Origin: Methanobacterium sp.
GTDB lineage: Archaea > Methanobacteriota > Methanobacteria > Methanobacteriales > Methanobacteriaceae
Reading direction: 5' to 3'
DNA: 7,111 nt
NCBI GenBank assembly: GCA_028700095.1
Contig: JAQVTJ010000082.1
Span: 1-7,111 of the forward strand
Shown here in pieces: positions 6,992-7,111 of this stretch. Numbering within the stretch: position 1 is the stretch's first letter; each line of letters starts with the position of its first letter. Both the position numbers and the translations under genes were made by a program. Under the pieces are notes generated by a model. The model did no database searches and was not told the origin of the DNA. It saw only the letters and a list, made by a program, of their open reading frames with translations.

Positions 6992-7111
6992 TGGCCGGCA
7001 ACGTCAAAAGCTTCCCATAGCCACTAAGCCACAGTACAACCAAAAACGCAGGAAGACTTTACTTCTGGGATCGAAACGAGACCAGGTGTAACCCCACCGC
7101 TATGGCCGCCG
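6992..7111 (-). rRNA. 5S ribosomal RNA, copy 2, reaching the window end
   Basis: This copy is identical to copy 1 over the whole comparable stretch: 6985-7111 equals 6761-6887, offset 224 bases. The terminal helix pairs 7105-7111 with 6996-7002, so the gene is essentially complete, with at most a base or so of the 5' end cut by the window edge. Transcription comes from the right, where a 23S rRNA gene may lie, but that is not visible. The spacer to copy 1 (6888-6984) is unique A/T-rich sequence with no tRNA. Confidence 0.92.

Larger units (their letters stand above)
6761..7111. repeat. Exact tandem repeat of 127 bases carrying 5S rRNA
   Basis: Bases 6761-6887 and 6985-7111 are identical, and the match may continue past the window. 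On the 3' side of the RNA it extends only six to nine bases beyond the gene (ATAAGA next to ATGG) before the sequences diverge. The repeat is therefore almost exactly the gene, which fits gene conversion or selection keeping the copies alike. Confidence 0.9.

Noticed and set aside
6761..7111. Long direct repeat as a possible CRISPR, insertion sequence or attachment-site duplication
   Set aside because: Only two units, and each unit is a full 5S rRNA with a paired terminal helix; there is no transposase or integrase nearby.

Overview
The window looks like chromosomal DNA of a Methanobacteriales archaeon, most likely Methanosphaera or a close relative such as Methanobrevibacter. It is very A/T-rich, with long A and T runs between genes. 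It carries archaeal TATA-like boxes and archaeal-type 5S rRNA genes, a methanogen-type long U32 protein, an archaeal MutS-like ATPase and a secreted protein of a kind I associate with Methanobacteriales. The genus call rests on remembered sequence style, not on a search.

Layout, left to right. (1) 1-2202, plus strand: the 3' part of a U32-family gene whose start lies outside the window. (2) 2203-2402: a convergent spacer with T tracts and inverted repeats, probably a two-way terminator region. (3) 2403-3359 (or 3410), minus strand: a secreted protein with a signal peptide, a linker and a Gly-Cys-Cys-Ser motif suggesting an N-terminal-nucleophile hydrolase. (4) 3470-4297, minus strand: a TauE/SafE (TSUP) anion transporter upstream of the secreted-protein gene and possibly cotranscribed with it. 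(5) 4298-4697: a divergent, very A/T-rich promoter region. (6) 4698-6593, plus strand: a MutS-like ATPase with an N-terminal helix-hairpin-helix region and no Smr domain, followed by a hairpin plus T7 terminator. (7) 6768-7111, minus strand: two identical 5S rRNA genes in tandem, the second touching the window end. They are probably the tail of an rRNA operon lying to the right, or a separate 5S cluster.

Functionally these are mostly housekeeping genes: RNA-modification-type U32, DNA maintenance, membrane transport and rRNA. I see no CRISPR array, transposon, phage gene or recognisable defence island. The item most likely to be under-described is the secreted Cys-Cys protein, whose layout (signal peptide, roughly 50-residue pro-region, Gly|Cys, Arg-Arg-Asp, Asn-His) resembles self-processing Ntn hydrolases. 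Next are the exact 5S duplication and the HhH-MutS fusion.
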